From: Eubacteriales bacterium
GTDB lineage: Bacteria; Bacillota; Clostridia; Lachnospirales; Lachnospiraceae
NCBI GenBank assembly: GCA_030536995.1
Contig: JAUNOY010000003.1
Coordinates: 1 to 64,000, forward strand
Reading direction: 5' to 3'
DNA: 64,000 nt
Shown here: positions 42,188-52,792 of the stretch, piece after piece
Layout: the number at the start of each line of letters is the position of its first letter
Numbering within the stretch: the first letter of the stretch is position 1
The notes under the pieces: generated by a model
Told to the model about the DNA's origin: nothing
Seen by the model: the letters and a program-made list of their open reading frames with translations, nothing else
Database searches by the model: none
Translations under genes and position numbers: made by a program

Positions 42188-44245
42188 TCACTGCTCTACA
42201 GAATACATGTGCAGTTCATGAAGCGCTCTGGTTGCCGCAATATATCTTGCCTGCATGGCAAAAGCTGTTGTGTCTTCTGCCGGAAATACGCAGAAGACCT
42301 GGTCAAACTCCAGACCTTTTGCCAGATAAAACGTAGTGACTGTAAGCCCTTTCCTGAAACTTGTACTGTTTCTGTGCAGATAGGTAAAACGATTATCTGT
42401 ATCAAATCCACACTCTGCCAGACGCTGTTTCAAAATAAGAGAAAGTTCTTCTGCCTCCTTCTCACAGCGTGCAATTACTGCTGCAGTCTCGTACTCTTCC
42501 TCACCAAGTTTTAGTTCGGAAAGAATGTTCTCTGCTGCGCGCTCCATATCCGGAAACGTCTCTTCCCTAACAGGTTCTCCGTGTCTTTCAAAAAGATCAA
42601 TATCGGTGATTCCCGCAAGACGATTGGCATATGAAGCAATTTCCACTGTATTTCTGTAACTTTTATTCATCACAATGGTTTTTATATTTTTGCCGTATAT
42701 CTTCGGAAGAAATAAAGTAACATCCTGTCTGTGGTCGTCCATTGTCTGCGCTCTGTCTCCGAGAATCGTCATCCTGCAGGAAAACATTCCTCTGAGAATT
42801 TCATACTGAAGTCTGGAGTAATCTTGCATCTCGTCCACAACCAGATGTTTAATCTCTCTTTGCTTTTTTGCACCTTTCAGACGATATTTCAGATACAGCA
42901 TAGGATATACATCCTCATAGCGAAGCTTTCTCTTTTCGTAGGAAACTTTCGGAAGAAGCCTCATTCCTTCGGATTTCAGGAAGAGGTTGTAAATCACATA
43001 CAAATCTGTCGTGTCGTACATTTTCCTAAATTTTTCCTTTACAAGCTCCCTCTCCTCCTCCGGAAGGTCACTGTCTCGCAGAGTTTCCATCTCGTCTATA
43101 AAATGTTCGGCAACTGCATCCATTCTGGAAAGCAGCGGAAACTCCTGAAATTTAAAATAGAAAAGTTCGATAATCTCACTCTCTGTCTTGGTAAATCCAC
43201 GATACTCCACATCTTTAAAGTTCATCAGCTCATCTTCGAGCTGTACGGCAAAACCTTCCATATGGTCAATAAATTCTCTTGACTGTTTTTTCTCTGCCCA
43301 TGATTTCATATTCGGAAACTGTATTCTCCATTCAAGTTCATCACAACGGTCTTCACAATCTGCCACCGTATCGAGCAACTCTTTGTAGGCAAAAAGATCA
43401 AAACTCATTTCTCTGATATTTTCTTCTCCAAGCTCCGGAAGAATATGAGAAATATAATCTGAAAAAATCCCGTTCGGAGACAGAACCAGTATATTGGAAG
43501 ATTTCAGATTTTCCCTGTCATGGTACAGAAGATAAGCAATTCTGTGAAGCGCCACGGATGTTTTTCCGCTTCCTGCCGCGCCCTGAATCACCATGATTTT
43601 ATCTTTTGTATTACGGATAATCGCATTCTGTTCCTTCTGAATCGTACGGATAATATTTTTAAGCTGCACTTCCCCGCAGCTTCCAAGCTCTGCTTTCAGA
43701 ATATCATCGTCAATCTTTACATCACTTTCAAATTCATAAACCATCTTACCTCTGCGTATCTTATACTGCCATTTTGATGTTACTTCCCCACAAATGTTTC
43801 CCATAGGCGCCCGATAGGAAGCCGGTCCCTTGTCATAATCATAAAACAAACCGCTGACAGGGGCTCTCCAATCGTATACCAGCGGTATCTGACCTGTTTT
43901 TTCCGCAAAATTCCCGATTCCAATGTAAAAAGTCTCCGGCTCATCCTCATCCTCATAAAGGAAATCTACTCTGCCAAAAAAGGGCGAATCCAGCATTTTC
44001 CGGAAGCGGTATTTCAGTTTGAGCTGTTCTTCATTGGCGCTGATCTGCCCGAAAAGCGCCTGCTGATTATCAAAATTTTCGTAGCCGTACTGGTCCATCT
44101 CCGTATAATTTTCCCAGTAATACTCATGCATACCTTCAATTTCTTTCTGTCCTTCTTCAATGGAAAGATTAATCTGGTGAATCCTGTTTTCCAGTTTTTC
44201 CGTTACATAAGCAAGATATTCCCTGCCATTTTTCTTATCTGTCAT
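42188..44245 (-). CDS. helD: HelD-like UvrD-family RNA-polymerase recycling ATPase
   Basis: The product is 685 aa from the ATG at 44245 (GAGGG upstream); an upstream frame to 44335 is probably untranslated. The N-terminal coiled coil (~10-60) is the HelD arm that enters the polymerase secondary channel. The P-loop is IQGAAGSGKTSVALHRIAYLLYH, motif II is VVDEMQDYSRLQYEIL, and the late motif is TTFYLAKGLEFDQVFCVFP. It releases stalled RNA polymerase from DNA using ATP. It is monocistronic. Confidence 0.88.
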   Translation of the reverse strand: MTDKKNGREYLAYVTEKLENRIHQINLSIEEGQKEIEGMHEYYWENYTEMDQYGYENFDNQQALFGQISANEEQLKLKYRFRKMLDSPFFGRVDFLYEDEDEPETFYIGIGNFAEKTGQIPLVYDWRAPVSGLFYDYDKGPASYRAPMGNICGEVTSKWQYKIRRGKMVYEFESDVKIDDDILKAELGSCGEVQLKNIIRTIQKEQNAIIRNTKDKIMVIQGAAGSGKTSVALHRIAYLLYHDRENLKSSNILVLSPNGIFSDYISHILPELGEENIREMSFDLFAYKELLDTVADCEDRCDELEWRIQFPNMKSWAEKKQSREFIDHMEGFAVQLEDELMNFKDVEYRGFTKTESEIIELFYFKFQEFPLLSRMDAVAEHFIDEMETLRDSDLPEEERELVKEKFRKMYDTTDLYVIYNLFLKSEGMRLLPKVSYEKRKLRYEDVYPMLYLKYRLKGAKKQREIKHLVVDEMQDYSRLQYEILRGMFSCRMTILGDRAQTMDDHRQDVTLFLPKIYGKNIKTIVMNKSYRNTVEIASYANRLAGITDIDLFERHGEPVREETFPDMERAAENILSELKLGEEEYETAAVIARCEKEAEELSLILKQRLAECGFDTDNRFTYLHRNSTSFRKGLTVTTFYLAKGLEFDQVFCVFPAEDTTAFAMQARYIAATRALHELHMYSVEQ

Positions 44246-44322
44246 GAAAGCATATCCCTCAATTTTATTATTTGTGTATAAACTATATTTTTTCATTATA
44301 TCATACCGGCATCTCAGAAAAA

Positions 44323-44360
44323 AGAAAAAAATCAACCTGCCGGATGTTCTCTCCGACAGG
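44323..44360 (-). terminator. Rho-independent terminator after the ABC exporter operon
   Basis: On the minus strand CCTGTCGGA pairs with TCCGGCAGG (one G-U) and is followed by a run of T. Confidence 0.8.
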
Positions 44361-44386
44361 CTGTAGGATATGCGTTATTCTGCAGA

Positions 44387-46225
44387 TTATGCAGTCTCTG
44401 TTTTATCAAACTGACTGTTATAAAGATCGCAGTAAAATCCTTTCTTAGCAAGCAGTTCTTCATGATTTCCCTGCTCAATGATATCTCCGTCCTTCATAAC
44501 AAGAATTAAATCTGCATCCCTGATCGTAGAAAGCCGATGTGCAATTACGAAGCTTGTTCTGCCTCTCATCAGATTGTCCATAGCTTTCTGGATACATACC
44601 TCTGTACGTGTGTCTACAGAGGATGTTGCCTCATCGAGAATCAGAATCTTATTATCTGCAAGGATTGCTCTTGCAATGGTAAGAAGCTGTTTCTGCCCCT
44701 GAGAAATATTGCTGGTTTCCTCATCAAGTACCATCTGATATCCTCCCGGCTGCTGCATGATGAAATGATGAATATGTGCTGCTTTTGCCGCTGCAATGAC
44801 TTCCTCATCTGTGGCATCCAATCGTCCATAACGAATATTTTCCATAATGGTTCCAGAAAACAGCCAGGTGTCCTGAAGCACCATTCCAAACATCTCACGT
44901 AGTTTGCTTCTATCAAACTCTCTGATGTCGTGTCCGTCTACTTTGATACTTCCGCTGTTTACATCATAGAATCTCATAAGAAGTTTTACCATAGTTGTTT
45001 TGCCAGCTCCGGTCGGTCCCACAATTGCAATTTTCTGACCGTCCTTCACATCTGCTGAGAAATCATGAACAATGATCTTATCCGGATTATATCCGAATTC
45101 CACATGTTCAAACTGTACATTTCCGGAAAGTGTACTGATATCCGAGATCACCTGCGAAGGCTGTTCTTCCTCCGGTTCTTCCAGAAATTCAAAAACTCTT
45201 TCAGACGCTGCCGCCGAAGACTGAAGAAGATTTGTAACCTGCGCAATCTGCTGAATCGGCTGGGTAAAGTTTCGTATATACTGGAAGAAAGACTGAATAT
45301 CTCCAACCTCAATACTTCCCCTGATAACAAAAACTCCTCCCAGAAGGGCAACCATCACATATCCCAGATTGCCTACAAACTGCATAATAGGCATCATCAT
45401 TCCTGAGAAAAACTGGGATTTCCACGCAGATTCATAAAGTTTCCTGTTATCTTTTTCGAATTCTTCTACTACATCGTTTTCTTTATTAAATACTTTTACC
45501 ACGTTGTGTCCGCTGAAATTTTCTTCAATCTGCCCGTTGACATTGCCCAAATATTCCTGCTGTTCACGGAAGTATTTCTGTGAATGCTTCATCACATTCT
45601 GGATAATGAACATGGATATCGGAAGAATCAGAACTGCCGCCAGCGTCATCCACCCGTTAATCGAAAGCATCATCACAAATACACCGATCAGGGTAGTAAC
45701 AGAAGTAATCAGCTGCGTCATACTCTGATTCAAACTCATCTGAAGAGTATCCACATCATTGGTAATTCTGGAAAGGATTTCTCCGTTTGTACGACTTTCA
45801 AAATAATTTAAAGGAAGGCGATTAATCTTTTTTGAGATATCCTTTCTCAGACTATATGTCACGTCATTGGAAATCCCGGTCATGACAAATCCCTGAATCA
45901 GGGAAAAGAGGGAACTGATAAGATAAAGTCCCATAACCCAGAGAAGTATCGTACCGATTTTCGCAAAATTTATGCTGCCCGTGCCATTTACCTTTGCAAT
46001 CAATCCGTTAAAAAGCTCTGTTGTTGCTTTACCAAGGATTTTCGGACCTACAATTGTAAATACCGTTCCTGCCACTGCAAACACAAACATCAGGATGAAA
46101 CGGAATTTATACCGTTCCATATATTTAAAAAGTTTCGCCATGGAACCCTTGAAGTCCTTGGCTTTTTCACCTGTCATGGCTCCGCCGTGATGTCCCCCCA
46201 TGGGACCGCGTCTTCTTTCACTCAT
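44387..46225 (-). CDS. Heterodimeric ABC multidrug exporter, subunit 2
   Basis: The product is 612 aa. Six membrane helices (~35-330) are followed by an ATPase domain: Walker A GPTGAGKTTMV, signature NISQGQKQ, Walker B ILILDEATSSVD with the catalytic Glu intact, and H-loop IAHRLSTI. An N-terminal Gly/His-rich stretch (GPMGGHHGGAM) precedes the first helix. Its ATG overlaps the stop of the partner gene by four bases (ATGA), so the subunits are co-translated. It is the catalytically competent half of a BmrCD/TM287-288-type exporter. Confidence 0.93.
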   Translation of the reverse strand: MSERRRGPMGGHHGGAMTGEKAKDFKGSMAKLFKYMERYKFRFILMFVFAVAGTVFTIVGPKILGKATTELFNGLIAKVNGTGSINFAKIGTILLWVMGLYLISSLFSLIQGFVMTGISNDVTYSLRKDISKKINRLPLNYFESRTNGEILSRITNDVDTLQMSLNQSMTQLITSVTTLIGVFVMMLSINGWMTLAAVLILPISMFIIQNVMKHSQKYFREQQEYLGNVNGQIEENFSGHNVVKVFNKENDVVEEFEKDNRKLYESAWKSQFFSGMMMPIMQFVGNLGYVMVALLGGVFVIRGSIEVGDIQSFFQYIRNFTQPIQQIAQVTNLLQSSAAASERVFEFLEEPEEEQPSQVISDISTLSGNVQFEHVEFGYNPDKIIVHDFSADVKDGQKIAIVGPTGAGKTTMVKLLMRFYDVNSGSIKVDGHDIREFDRSKLREMFGMVLQDTWLFSGTIMENIRYGRLDATDEEVIAAAKAAHIHHFIMQQPGGYQMVLDEETSNISQGQKQLLTIARAILADNKILILDEATSSVDTRTEVCIQKAMDNLMRGRTSFVIAHRLSTIRDADLILVMKDGDIIEQGNHEELLAKKGFYCDLYNSQFDKTETA

Positions 46226-48384
46226 GCCAATTCCTCCTCTGATAACTGAGACATTGCAATCTGACGGTAAACTTCACAACCTTCCATCAGTTCTTTATGC
46301 GTTCCTATACCTGCCATTTTTCCTTCGTCCAGTACAATAATCTGATCTGCATGTAAAATTGTACTGATACGCTGAGCCACAATTACGGTGGTAGCATCCT
46401 TTGTATATTCTTTCAAAGCTTTTCTCAATGCACTGTCGGTCTTAAAATCCAGCGCTGAAAAGCTATCGTCAAAGATAAAGATTTCCGGCTCCTTTGCAAT
46501 TGCCCTCGCAATAGAAAGACGCTGTTTCTGACCACCGGAAACATTACTTCCGCCCTGTGCGATAGGAGACTCATACTGCTTTGGCTTCGCTTCAATAAAC
46601 TCTGTTGCCTGAGCTACCTCTGCGGCTTTTTTCACCTTATCTTTACTGATTTCTTTCTTTCCGTAACGGATGTTAGAATCTACGGTTCCCGAAAACAAAA
46701 CACCTTTCTGCGGCACATAACCAAGACGGTCACGAAGGTCTTTTTGTGTCATATCACGGACATCCACTCCATCTATTTTTACACATCCCTCTGTCACATC
46801 GTAGAACCTAGGAATGAGATTAACCAGAGTACTTTTTCCGCTTCCCGTACTTCCGATAACAGCAATCGTATCGCCTTTTTTTGCCTTAAATGTAATATCT
46901 GTGAGAACCTTTTCACCTGCATCCGGATAAGCGAAACTTACATGATCAAATTCGATTTCACCCCTTCTGCTTTCTGACGGAGAAACCGTATCTTCCTTAT
47001 CCTGAATACTTACTTTTATCTCAAGAATCTCATGAATTCTAAGCGCAGCCACATTTGCTCTCGGCAGCATAATGGACATCATGGTGATCATTAAGAAAGA
47101 CATGATAATCTGCATCGCATACTGGATAAACGCCATAACATTTCCCACCTGCATTGTTCCGTTATCTACCGCATGTGCACCTGTATAGATAATCAGAACA
47201 GAAATCCCATTCATGATCAGCATCATAACCGGCATCATAAAAGTCATACAGCGGTTCACAAAAAGATTGGTCTTTGTGAGCCTCTGATTCGCAGCTTCAA
47301 ATCGCTCCTCTTCATGCTTCTCACGGCTGAATGCACGGATAACCGGAATGCCGGTAAGGATTTCACGTGAGACCAGATTCAGTCTGTCTATAAGCTTTTG
47401 CAGTACCGTAAATTTCGGCATTGCCACGGAAAAAAGTACTACAATTACAAGAAAAATAAGCACAACAGCAACTGCCAATATCCAGGTCATAGATGAATCT
47501 GTCTCCAACACCTTCAAAACACCTCCGATACCAAGGATCGGGGCATAAAGTACAATTCGAAACAGCATTGCCATTACCATCTGCACCTGCTGGACATCAT
47601 TTGTACTTCTTGTGATAAGTGAGGCGGTAGAAAATTTGTTATATTCGTTACTGGAAAAACTCATAACCTTCCGGTAAATGCTGTTTCTCAAATCGTGTCC
47701 CAGCGAAGCTGCCACCCTTGCTGAAAGGAAGGTCACACAAATTGCCGCAAGCATGATCACCAATGCCATTCCCAGCATTCTTGCTCCGGAAACTGCAATG
47801 TAACGCATCTGGATTGCATCTGTATCCTCTCCCATCGCCTTGTACTCAGAATAGACGAAAGCAACAGATGCCTGAGTCATGATTGATTCCGGCATGTCTT
47901 TCAACTGCTCTCTCATATCTTCCGTCATATCTGAAACCGCTTCTTCCGGAAGCGCAGCCACAGCATGTACAGGATCTGTTCCTTCCGGAAGTCCCATTTT
48001 CTGTATCATGGCTTTTCCTGTTTCACTGTCTGAGGCAAATGCCCCCACCATCATCATCGGCATACTGAAAATATCATTTAATTCTTTTCTTTCTTCCTCG
48101 GAAATATCGTCCTTCAGGACATATGTTTCCTGTTTTGTTTCATATGCATCGGAAACTATCTGCACATCTTCCTCTGGCATAAAAATTTTCAGACTGTCCA
48201 TCGTTTCTGTACGGATTTTTTCCGGAACTCCGTCTTCGATTCCGTGCTGCTGGATTCCCACATTAATGATCTTTGAAGTGTAATCCGGCAAAGACAGATC
48301 ACAGTACGCCTGGAGAAACAGAAGTCCTACGATCAGAACCAGCGCTCCTGCTGATTTCTTAAGATATTTCATCAGTTTAATCAT
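46222..48384 (-). CDS. Heterodimeric ABC multidrug exporter, subunit 1 (degenerate ATP site)
   Basis: The product is 720 aa. Membrane helix 1 (~12-32) is followed by an unusually large external insert (~35-190, acidic) before helix 2. ATPase: Walker A GSTGSGKSTLV, signature NVSGGQKQR, Walker B IFIFDDSFSALD in which the catalytic Glu is Asp, and Q instead of H in the switch region (VAQRISTI). This is the non-hydrolysing half typical of heterodimeric exporters. It is preceded by a MarR gene 23 bp upstream, which probably regulates the operon. Confidence 0.93.
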   Translation of the reverse strand: MIKLMKYLKKSAGALVLIVGLLFLQAYCDLSLPDYTSKIINVGIQQHGIEDGVPEKIRTETMDSLKIFMPEEDVQIVSDAYETKQETYVLKDDISEEERKELNDIFSMPMMMVGAFASDSETGKAMIQKMGLPEGTDPVHAVAALPEEAVSDMTEDMREQLKDMPESIMTQASVAFVYSEYKAMGEDTDAIQMRYIAVSGARMLGMALVIMLAAICVTFLSARVAASLGHDLRNSIYRKVMSFSSNEYNKFSTASLITRSTNDVQQVQMVMAMLFRIVLYAPILGIGGVLKVLETDSSMTWILAVAVVLIFLVIVVLFSVAMPKFTVLQKLIDRLNLVSREILTGIPVIRAFSREKHEEERFEAANQRLTKTNLFVNRCMTFMMPVMMLIMNGISVLIIYTGAHAVDNGTMQVGNVMAFIQYAMQIIMSFLMITMMSIMLPRANVAALRIHEILEIKVSIQDKEDTVSPSESRRGEIEFDHVSFAYPDAGEKVLTDITFKAKKGDTIAVIGSTGSGKSTLVNLIPRFYDVTEGCVKIDGVDVRDMTQKDLRDRLGYVPQKGVLFSGTVDSNIRYGKKEISKDKVKKAAEVAQATEFIEAKPKQYESPIAQGGSNVSGGQKQRLSIARAIAKEPEIFIFDDSFSALDFKTDSALRKALKEYTKDATTVIVAQRISTILHADQIIVLDEGKMAGIGTHKELMEGCEVYRQIAMSQLSEEELA

Positions 48385-48407
48385 AATTCCAGTCCTTTCC
48401 TGCTGTT

Positions 48408-48911
48408 TTATTTTTTATCCTGCTTTTCCCCCTGCATCATAAAGCCACATTTGCCGGTAAATGTCTCCTGCATATCCTCTGTATTTTTCAGAATCTGTTC
48501 AAAAAATCTGCGCAAAAGGCAAAGCTCTGCTTCGGAAAAGTTTCCAAACATAATCTTCTCTGTTTCCTTTGCCTCTTCGAGGATTTTTTTCATAACATTT
48601 TTTCCTTTTTCGGTGATATAGATTCTGGCAATACGCTGGTCTGTCTCATCGCGCCTTCGCTCTACGATTCCCGACTTCTCCAGCCTCTGAATACTTACAT
48701 TGACTGTCGGTGGCTTAATGTGCAGCCACTCTGCCATCTCTTTCTGACTGCACCCATTATTTCTGTGCAGCATGATCAAAAACGGCATCTGTGTAGGCTG
48801 AAGCCCCTTTTCCGTAATCTGGCGGTAGCATCTTGCCGCATACTGCCTGCTGATCTGCCACAGGAGAAACTGCATACTTTTTTCTAATGGATGTTCTCTT
48901 TCGTTAAGCAT
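48408..48911 (-). CDS. MarR-family regulator of the ABC exporter
   Basis: The product is 167 aa. The winged helix (~45-115) has QKEMAEWLHIKPPTVNVSIQRLEKSGIVERRRDETDQR, the classical recognition helix and wing. It is first in the operon with the two exporter subunits. Two copies of a GTCGGACTAAGTA box lie upstream, likely its operators. The ligand is unknown; drugs exported by the pump are the usual inducers in such operons. Confidence 0.93.
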   Translation of the reverse strand: MLNEREHPLEKSMQFLLWQISRQYAARCYRQITEKGLQPTQMPFLIMLHRNNGCSQKEMAEWLHIKPPTVNVSIQRLEKSGIVERRRDETDQRIARIYITEKGKNVMKKILEEAKETEKIMFGNFSEAELCLLRRFFEQILKNTEDMQETFTGKCGFMMQGEKQDKK

Positions 48912-48930
48912 CCTTTCCCCTCCCTTTTAT

Positions 48931-49062
48931 TTAGTCCGACTAAGTATATAATAATATTTTGCACAAAATATGCAAGTGTTTTTTGTGCAATTCACACTTT
49001 TTTCATATTTCAATTCTATAAATCGTTATGTAACACAGAGCTATTCTATTTGTCGGACTAAG
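48931..49062. promoter_or_regulatory. Paired MarR-type operator boxes
   Basis: TTAGTCCGACTAA (48931-48943) is a 13-bp palindrome at the start of the marR leader. A second, slightly degenerate copy (TTGTCGGACTAA, about 49050-49062) lies ~119 bp upstream. Each is followed by the flank GTAT. The spacing brackets the promoter region. Confidence 0.6.
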
Positions 49063-49071
49063 TATTTTAAC

Positions 49072-49117
49072 ACAAAAAAGTTCCGCAGAACTCCTCCTTG
49101 AAGTCCTGCGGAACTTT
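49072..49117 (-). terminator. Terminator after the DUF4250 gene
   Basis: AAAGTTCCGCAG (49077-49088) pairs with CTGCGGAACTTT (49106-49117). On the minus strand it runs into T residues. Its arm begins at the stop codon of the DUF4250 gene. Confidence 0.8.
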
Positions 49118-49290
49118 CAGACAAACTGGTTTGTTTTTTCATCGTAGTAGTAGTCGATGGCTGCCATCTTCTCTACCAGTTCATTTTTCTTCATTCCCCT
49201 GCAGGTGCAAAGCGCCTCCAGAGATTCATAATAATCCCGAAGCTGAGTGTTTACATAGCTTAACAGCATCACCGGATCTTTAGGTATCAT
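49117..49290 (-). CDS. DUF4250 domain protein (57 aa)
   Basis: This short gene reads MIPKDPVMLLSYVNTQLRDY at the start and IDYYYDEKTNQFV at the end. That is the conserved pattern of DUF4250, a small cytoplasmic family common in Clostridia. The middle has ESLEALCTCRGMKKNELVEKM, a predicted helix-turn-helix-like pair of helices. AAAGGATGG lies just upstream of the ATG. The function is unknown. Confidence 0.85.
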   Translation of the reverse strand: MIPKDPVMLLSYVNTQLRDYYESLEALCTCRGMKKNELVEKMAAIDYYYDEKTNQFV

Positions 49291-49357
49291 ACTCTTCCAT
49301 CCTTTGCTTTCTTTTCAGTAACACTATGGTACCAATCCTCCGATTTGTCAAGTACTG

Positions 49358-51940
49358 TTATTTGATTCTGACTGTAAATTCGTCGTTTTCCACATCAAGA
49401 ACCAGAGTATCACCGGAATGCACATCACCGGAAAGAATTTTACGGGCTGCAAGAGTTTCCACATATTTCTGAAGATATCGTTTCAGCGGACGGGCTCCAT
49501 ATGCCGGATCATATCCGTTCTCAATCACCCTGTCTTTTGCTGCATCTGTAAGCTCCAGAGAAAGCTCCTGATCTGCCAGACGTTTGTTCAGCTCTCTTAC
49601 CATCAGTTCGACAATCGCACCGATATTTTGTTTTGTCAGAGGCTTAAACATAATGATTTCATCAAGACGATTCAAAAATTCCGGACGGAAATGTCCTCTT
49701 AAATCGTTCATGACCAGTTCTTCAGCCTCAGGTTTCACCTCTCCGTCTTCTCCGATTCCGTCAAGAAGGTACGGGGAGCCGATATTAGAGGTCATAATGA
49801 GGATGGTATTTTTGAAATCTACAGTACGTCCCTGAGAGTCTGTGATTCTTCCATCGTCAAGCACCTGAAGAAGTACGTTAAATACGTCCGGATGGGCTTT
49901 TTCAATCTCATCAAAAAGGACAACGCTGTAAGGCTTTCTGCGCACTGCTTCTGTAAGCTGTCCGCCTTCCTCATATCCTACATATCCCGGAGGCGCTCCA
50001 ATCAGTCTGGATACAGAATATTTCTCCATATATTCACTCATGTCAATACGAACCATATTCTGCTCATCGTCAAACAGATTTTCTGCAAGTGTTTTGGCAA
50101 GCTCTGTTTTACCTACTCCTGTTGGTCCAAGAAAGAGGAAAGAGCCGATTGGCTTGGACGGATCCTTGATTCCTGCTTTAGAGCGAAGAATGGCGTCTGT
50201 CACACGTTTCACACCTTCATCCTGACCAATCACTCGCTGATGAAGCTGGTCTTCCAGAGAAAGAAGTTTCGCTCTCTCACCCTCTGTCAGTCTTGTTACA
50301 GGGATTCCTGTCCAGCGGGAAATAATTCTTGCTATTTCATCGTCAGTCACTGCCTCATGCACAAGACGGCGGTCGCTTTCTTTTACATTTCTCTCCTCAA
50401 TTTCAAGCATCTGCTGTAATTTCGGAAGTTCACCATACTGCAGTTCCGCCATTTTATCCAGATCGTATTTCTGCTGGGCAATCTGAATCTGTTTGTTTAC
50501 CTCGTCTATCTGTTCACGGAGCTTCTGAAGTTTCTCCACGGAATGTTTCTCATTGTCCCACTGGGCTTTCTGTGTATTGAAACTGTCACGAAGCTCTGCA
50601 AGCTCTTTCTGCAGTGTTTCCAGACGTTCTTTGCTTAAATTGTCAGTTTCTTTTTTCAGCGCGGATTCTTCAATTTCAAGCTGCATGATCTTTCTGCGCT
50701 GTTCATCAAGCTCTGTCGGCATGGAATCCAGTTCTGTTTTTATCAAAGCACAGGCTTCATCTACCAGGTCGATTGCTTTATCCGGAAGAAACCTGTCTGT
50801 AATATAACGATGAGAAAGCGTCGCTGCTGCCACCAGAGCGCTGTCTGTAATCTTAACTCCGTGATAAACCTCGTAGCGTTCCTTTAAGCCACGGAGAATG
50901 GAAATGGTATCTTCCACAGTCGGTTCATCAACAAGAACCGGCTGAAAACGACGTTCCAGTGCTGCATCCTTTTCAATATATTTACGGTATTCATCAAGAG
51001 TAGTAGCTCCGATACAGTGAAGCTCACCTCTTGCCAGCATTGGTTTGAGCATATTTCCTGCATCCATAGCGCCGTCTGTCTTGCCTGCGCCTACGATTAA
51101 GTGAAGCTCGTCAATAAAGAGGATGATTTTGCCCTCACTCTTCTTTACTTCCTCGAGAACTGCTTTAAGACGTTCCTCGAATTCACCTCTGTATTTCGCG
51201 CCAGCTACCAGAGCTCCCATGTCAAGGGCAAAGATTTTTTTGTCCTTCAGTCCCTCCGGTACATCGCCGCGAACAATTCTCTGGGCAAGTCCTTCGATGG
51301 CTGCTGTTTTACCTACACCTGGTTCACCGATAAGCACAGGATTGTTTTTCGTCTTACGGGAAAGGATTCGGATAATATTTCGAATCTCCGCATCACGGCC
51401 GATTACAGGGTCTAGTTTCTGGCTTCTTGCCTTCTCCACCAGATCCTCGCCGTATTTATTTAAAGTATCATAGGTCGCTTCCGGATTATCGCTTACTACG
51501 CGCTGATTTCCTCTGACAGACTGCAGAGCCTGCAGGAACCGTTCTCTTGTAATTCCAAATTCTCCGAAAATTTTCCGCATGGACGGGCTTGCGTTTTTCA
51601 GCAGAGAAAGAAACAGATGCTCCACGGAAACATATTCGTCACCCATTGCACGGGCTTCATCTTCTGCACTTACCAGAGCTTTATTCAGATATTGTCCGAA
51701 TCGAAGCTCTCCGCCGGATACCTTTACTTTGGCGTCCAATGCCTTCTTCACTGTATTGATAAAATATTCTTTATTTATTTCCATCTTCTCAATTAATTTG
51801 AGAATCAGGCTGTCTTCCTGACTTAATAATGTATAAAGCAGATGCTCCTGCTCTATTTCCTGATTGCCGTACTCATAGGCAACCTTCTCCAGATCCTGGA
51901 CAGCCTGAATTGATTTCTGAGTAAATTTACTGATATTCAT
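49358..51940 (-). CDS. clpB: ATP-dependent disaggregase ClpB
   Basis: The product is 860 aa. There is an N-terminal Clp repeat domain (~1-145). The first AAA+ module has Walker [14 protein letters not shown] and [12 protein letters not shown]. The middle coiled-coil domain (~400-525) distinguishes ClpB from ClpC. The second AAA+ module has [13 protein letters not shown] and [15 protein letters not shown]. It resolves protein aggregates with DnaK. A CIRCE operator upstream places it in the HrcA heat-shock regulon. Confidence 0.97.
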   Translation of the reverse strand: MNISKFTQKSIQAVQDLEKVAYEYGNQEIEQEHLLYTLLSQEDSLILKLIEKMEINKEYFINTVKKALDAKVKVSGGELRFGQYLNKALVSAEDEARAMGDEYVSVEHLFLSLLKNASPSMRKIFGEFGITRERFLQALQSVRGNQRVVSDNPEATYDTLNKYGEDLVEKARSQKLDPVIGRDAEIRNIIRILSRKTKNNPVLIGEPGVGKTAAIEGLAQRIVRGDVPEGLKDKKIFALDMGALVAGAKYRGEFEERLKAVLEEVKKSEGKIILFIDELHLIVGAGKTDGAMDAGNMLKPMLARGELHCIGATTLDEYRKYIEKDAALERRFQPVLVDEPTVEDTISILRGLKERYEVYHGVKITDSALVAAATLSHRYITDRFLPDKAIDLVDEACALIKTELDSMPTELDEQRRKIMQLEIEESALKKETDNLSKERLETLQKELAELRDSFNTQKAQWDNEKHSVEKLQKLREQIDEVNKQIQIAQQKYDLDKMAELQYGELPKLQQMLEIEERNVKESDRRLVHEAVTDDEIARIISRWTGIPVTRLTEGERAKLLSLEDQLHQRVIGQDEGVKRVTDAILRSKAGIKDPSKPIGSFLFLGPTGVGKTELAKTLAENLFDDEQNMVRIDMSEYMEKYSVSRLIGAPPGYVGYEEGGQLTEAVRRKPYSVVLFDEIEKAHPDVFNVLLQVLDDGRITDSQGRTVDFKNTILIMTSNIGSPYLLDGIGEDGEVKPEAEELVMNDLRGHFRPEFLNRLDEIIMFKPLTKQNIGAIVELMVRELNKRLADQELSLELTDAAKDRVIENGYDPAYGARPLKRYLQKYVETLAARKILSGDVHSGDTLVLDVENDEFTVRIK

Positions 51941-52014
51941 AGGCGTTCCTCCTTATATCAACAACACATATAAGACATTTTGTCTCATATGTTTCATTCC
52001 CTTGTTCTAGTCGA

Positions 52015-52057
52015 AATATAACACGTTTTGTTAGCACTGTCAATAGGTGAGTGCTAA
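52015..52057 (-). promoter_or_regulatory. clpB promoter with CIRCE (HrcA) operator
   Basis: TTAGCACTG-N9-GAGTGCTAA (52031-52057) matches CIRCE with one mismatch. It overlaps -35 TTGACA (52043-52038). A 17-bp spacer and -10 TATATT (52020-52015) follow on the minus strand. Confidence 0.85.
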
Positions 52058-52176
52058 TTTTTTTCATAAAATCTATTGCGTCATTTTGTATATGCACATA
52101 TCTTGCGATTTATGTTACAATCAACGCATACCTCCTGCCATTCTGCGAATAATCTATCATGAAAGGATGTGTTACT

Positions 52177-52719
52177 GTGCCATTATTACAAGAGAAACTT
52201 TACACTGTTGAAGATATTTACAATCTTCCGGAAGGCACCAGGGCTGAACTGATTGACGGTCAGATTTATTACATGGCGCCGCCAAGCCGCAAGCACCAGC
52301 GGATAACCGTAGAATTATCAACCATTATAAATAATTACATTAAAAACCAAAACGACTCTTGTGAAGTTGACATTGCCCCGTTTGCCGTATTTCTCGATGA
52401 AAACAGTAGGAACTATGTTGAACCGGATATTTCCGTAATCTGTGATCCAAATAAGCTAAATGATAAAGGCTGTAGCGGCGCACCAGACTGGATTATTGAA
52501 ATTGTCTCCCCCGGCAGCAGGCGCATGGACTATTTCACCAAGCTTTTCAAATACCGTAATGCCGGTGTCCGGGAATACTGGATTGTGGATCCTGACAAAA
52601 ATCGAATCATGGTTTATAATTTTGAAACCGAGGATACCGGAGATTATACGTTCTCTGATTCCGTGAAAGCCGGAATTTACAACGATTTCTTCATTAACTT
52701 CTCAGAAATCAGCTTATAA
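52177..52719 (+). CDS. Uma2-family (DUF820) PD-(D/E)XK nuclease-like protein
   Basis: The product is 180 aa from the GTG at 52177, about ten nt after AAAGG; the ATG at 52159 has no ribosome site but would add six residues. The Uma2 signatures are LPEGTRAELIDGQIYYM, YVEPDISVICD (metal Asp), PDWIIEIVSPGSRRMDYFTKLFKY (Glu and Lys of the PD-(D/E)XK core) and GVREYWIVDP. The family is found widely in mobile and accessory regions and its substrate is unclear. The gene is monocistronic. Confidence 0.9.
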   Translation: MPLLQEKLYTVEDIYNLPEGTRAELIDGQIYYMAPPSRKHQRITVELSTIINNYIKNQNDSCEVDIAPFAVFLDENSRNYVEPDISVICDPNKLNDKGCSGAPDWIIEIVSPGSRRMDYFTKLFKYRNAGVREYWIVDPDKNRIMVYNFETEDTGDYTFSDSVKAGIYNDFFINFSEISL

Positions 52720-52745
52720 CATTTTCAGACAATCCAGCCTTTTAT

Positions 52746-52783
52746 TTAGAACGCTCCGTTCATTTGGTTTTGGAGCGTTCTAA
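52746..52783. terminator. Bidirectional terminator
   Basis: TTAGAACGCTCC pairs perfectly with GGAGCGTTCTAA between convergent genes. Confidence 0.8.
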
Positions 52784-52792
52784 GTTAGCAGG

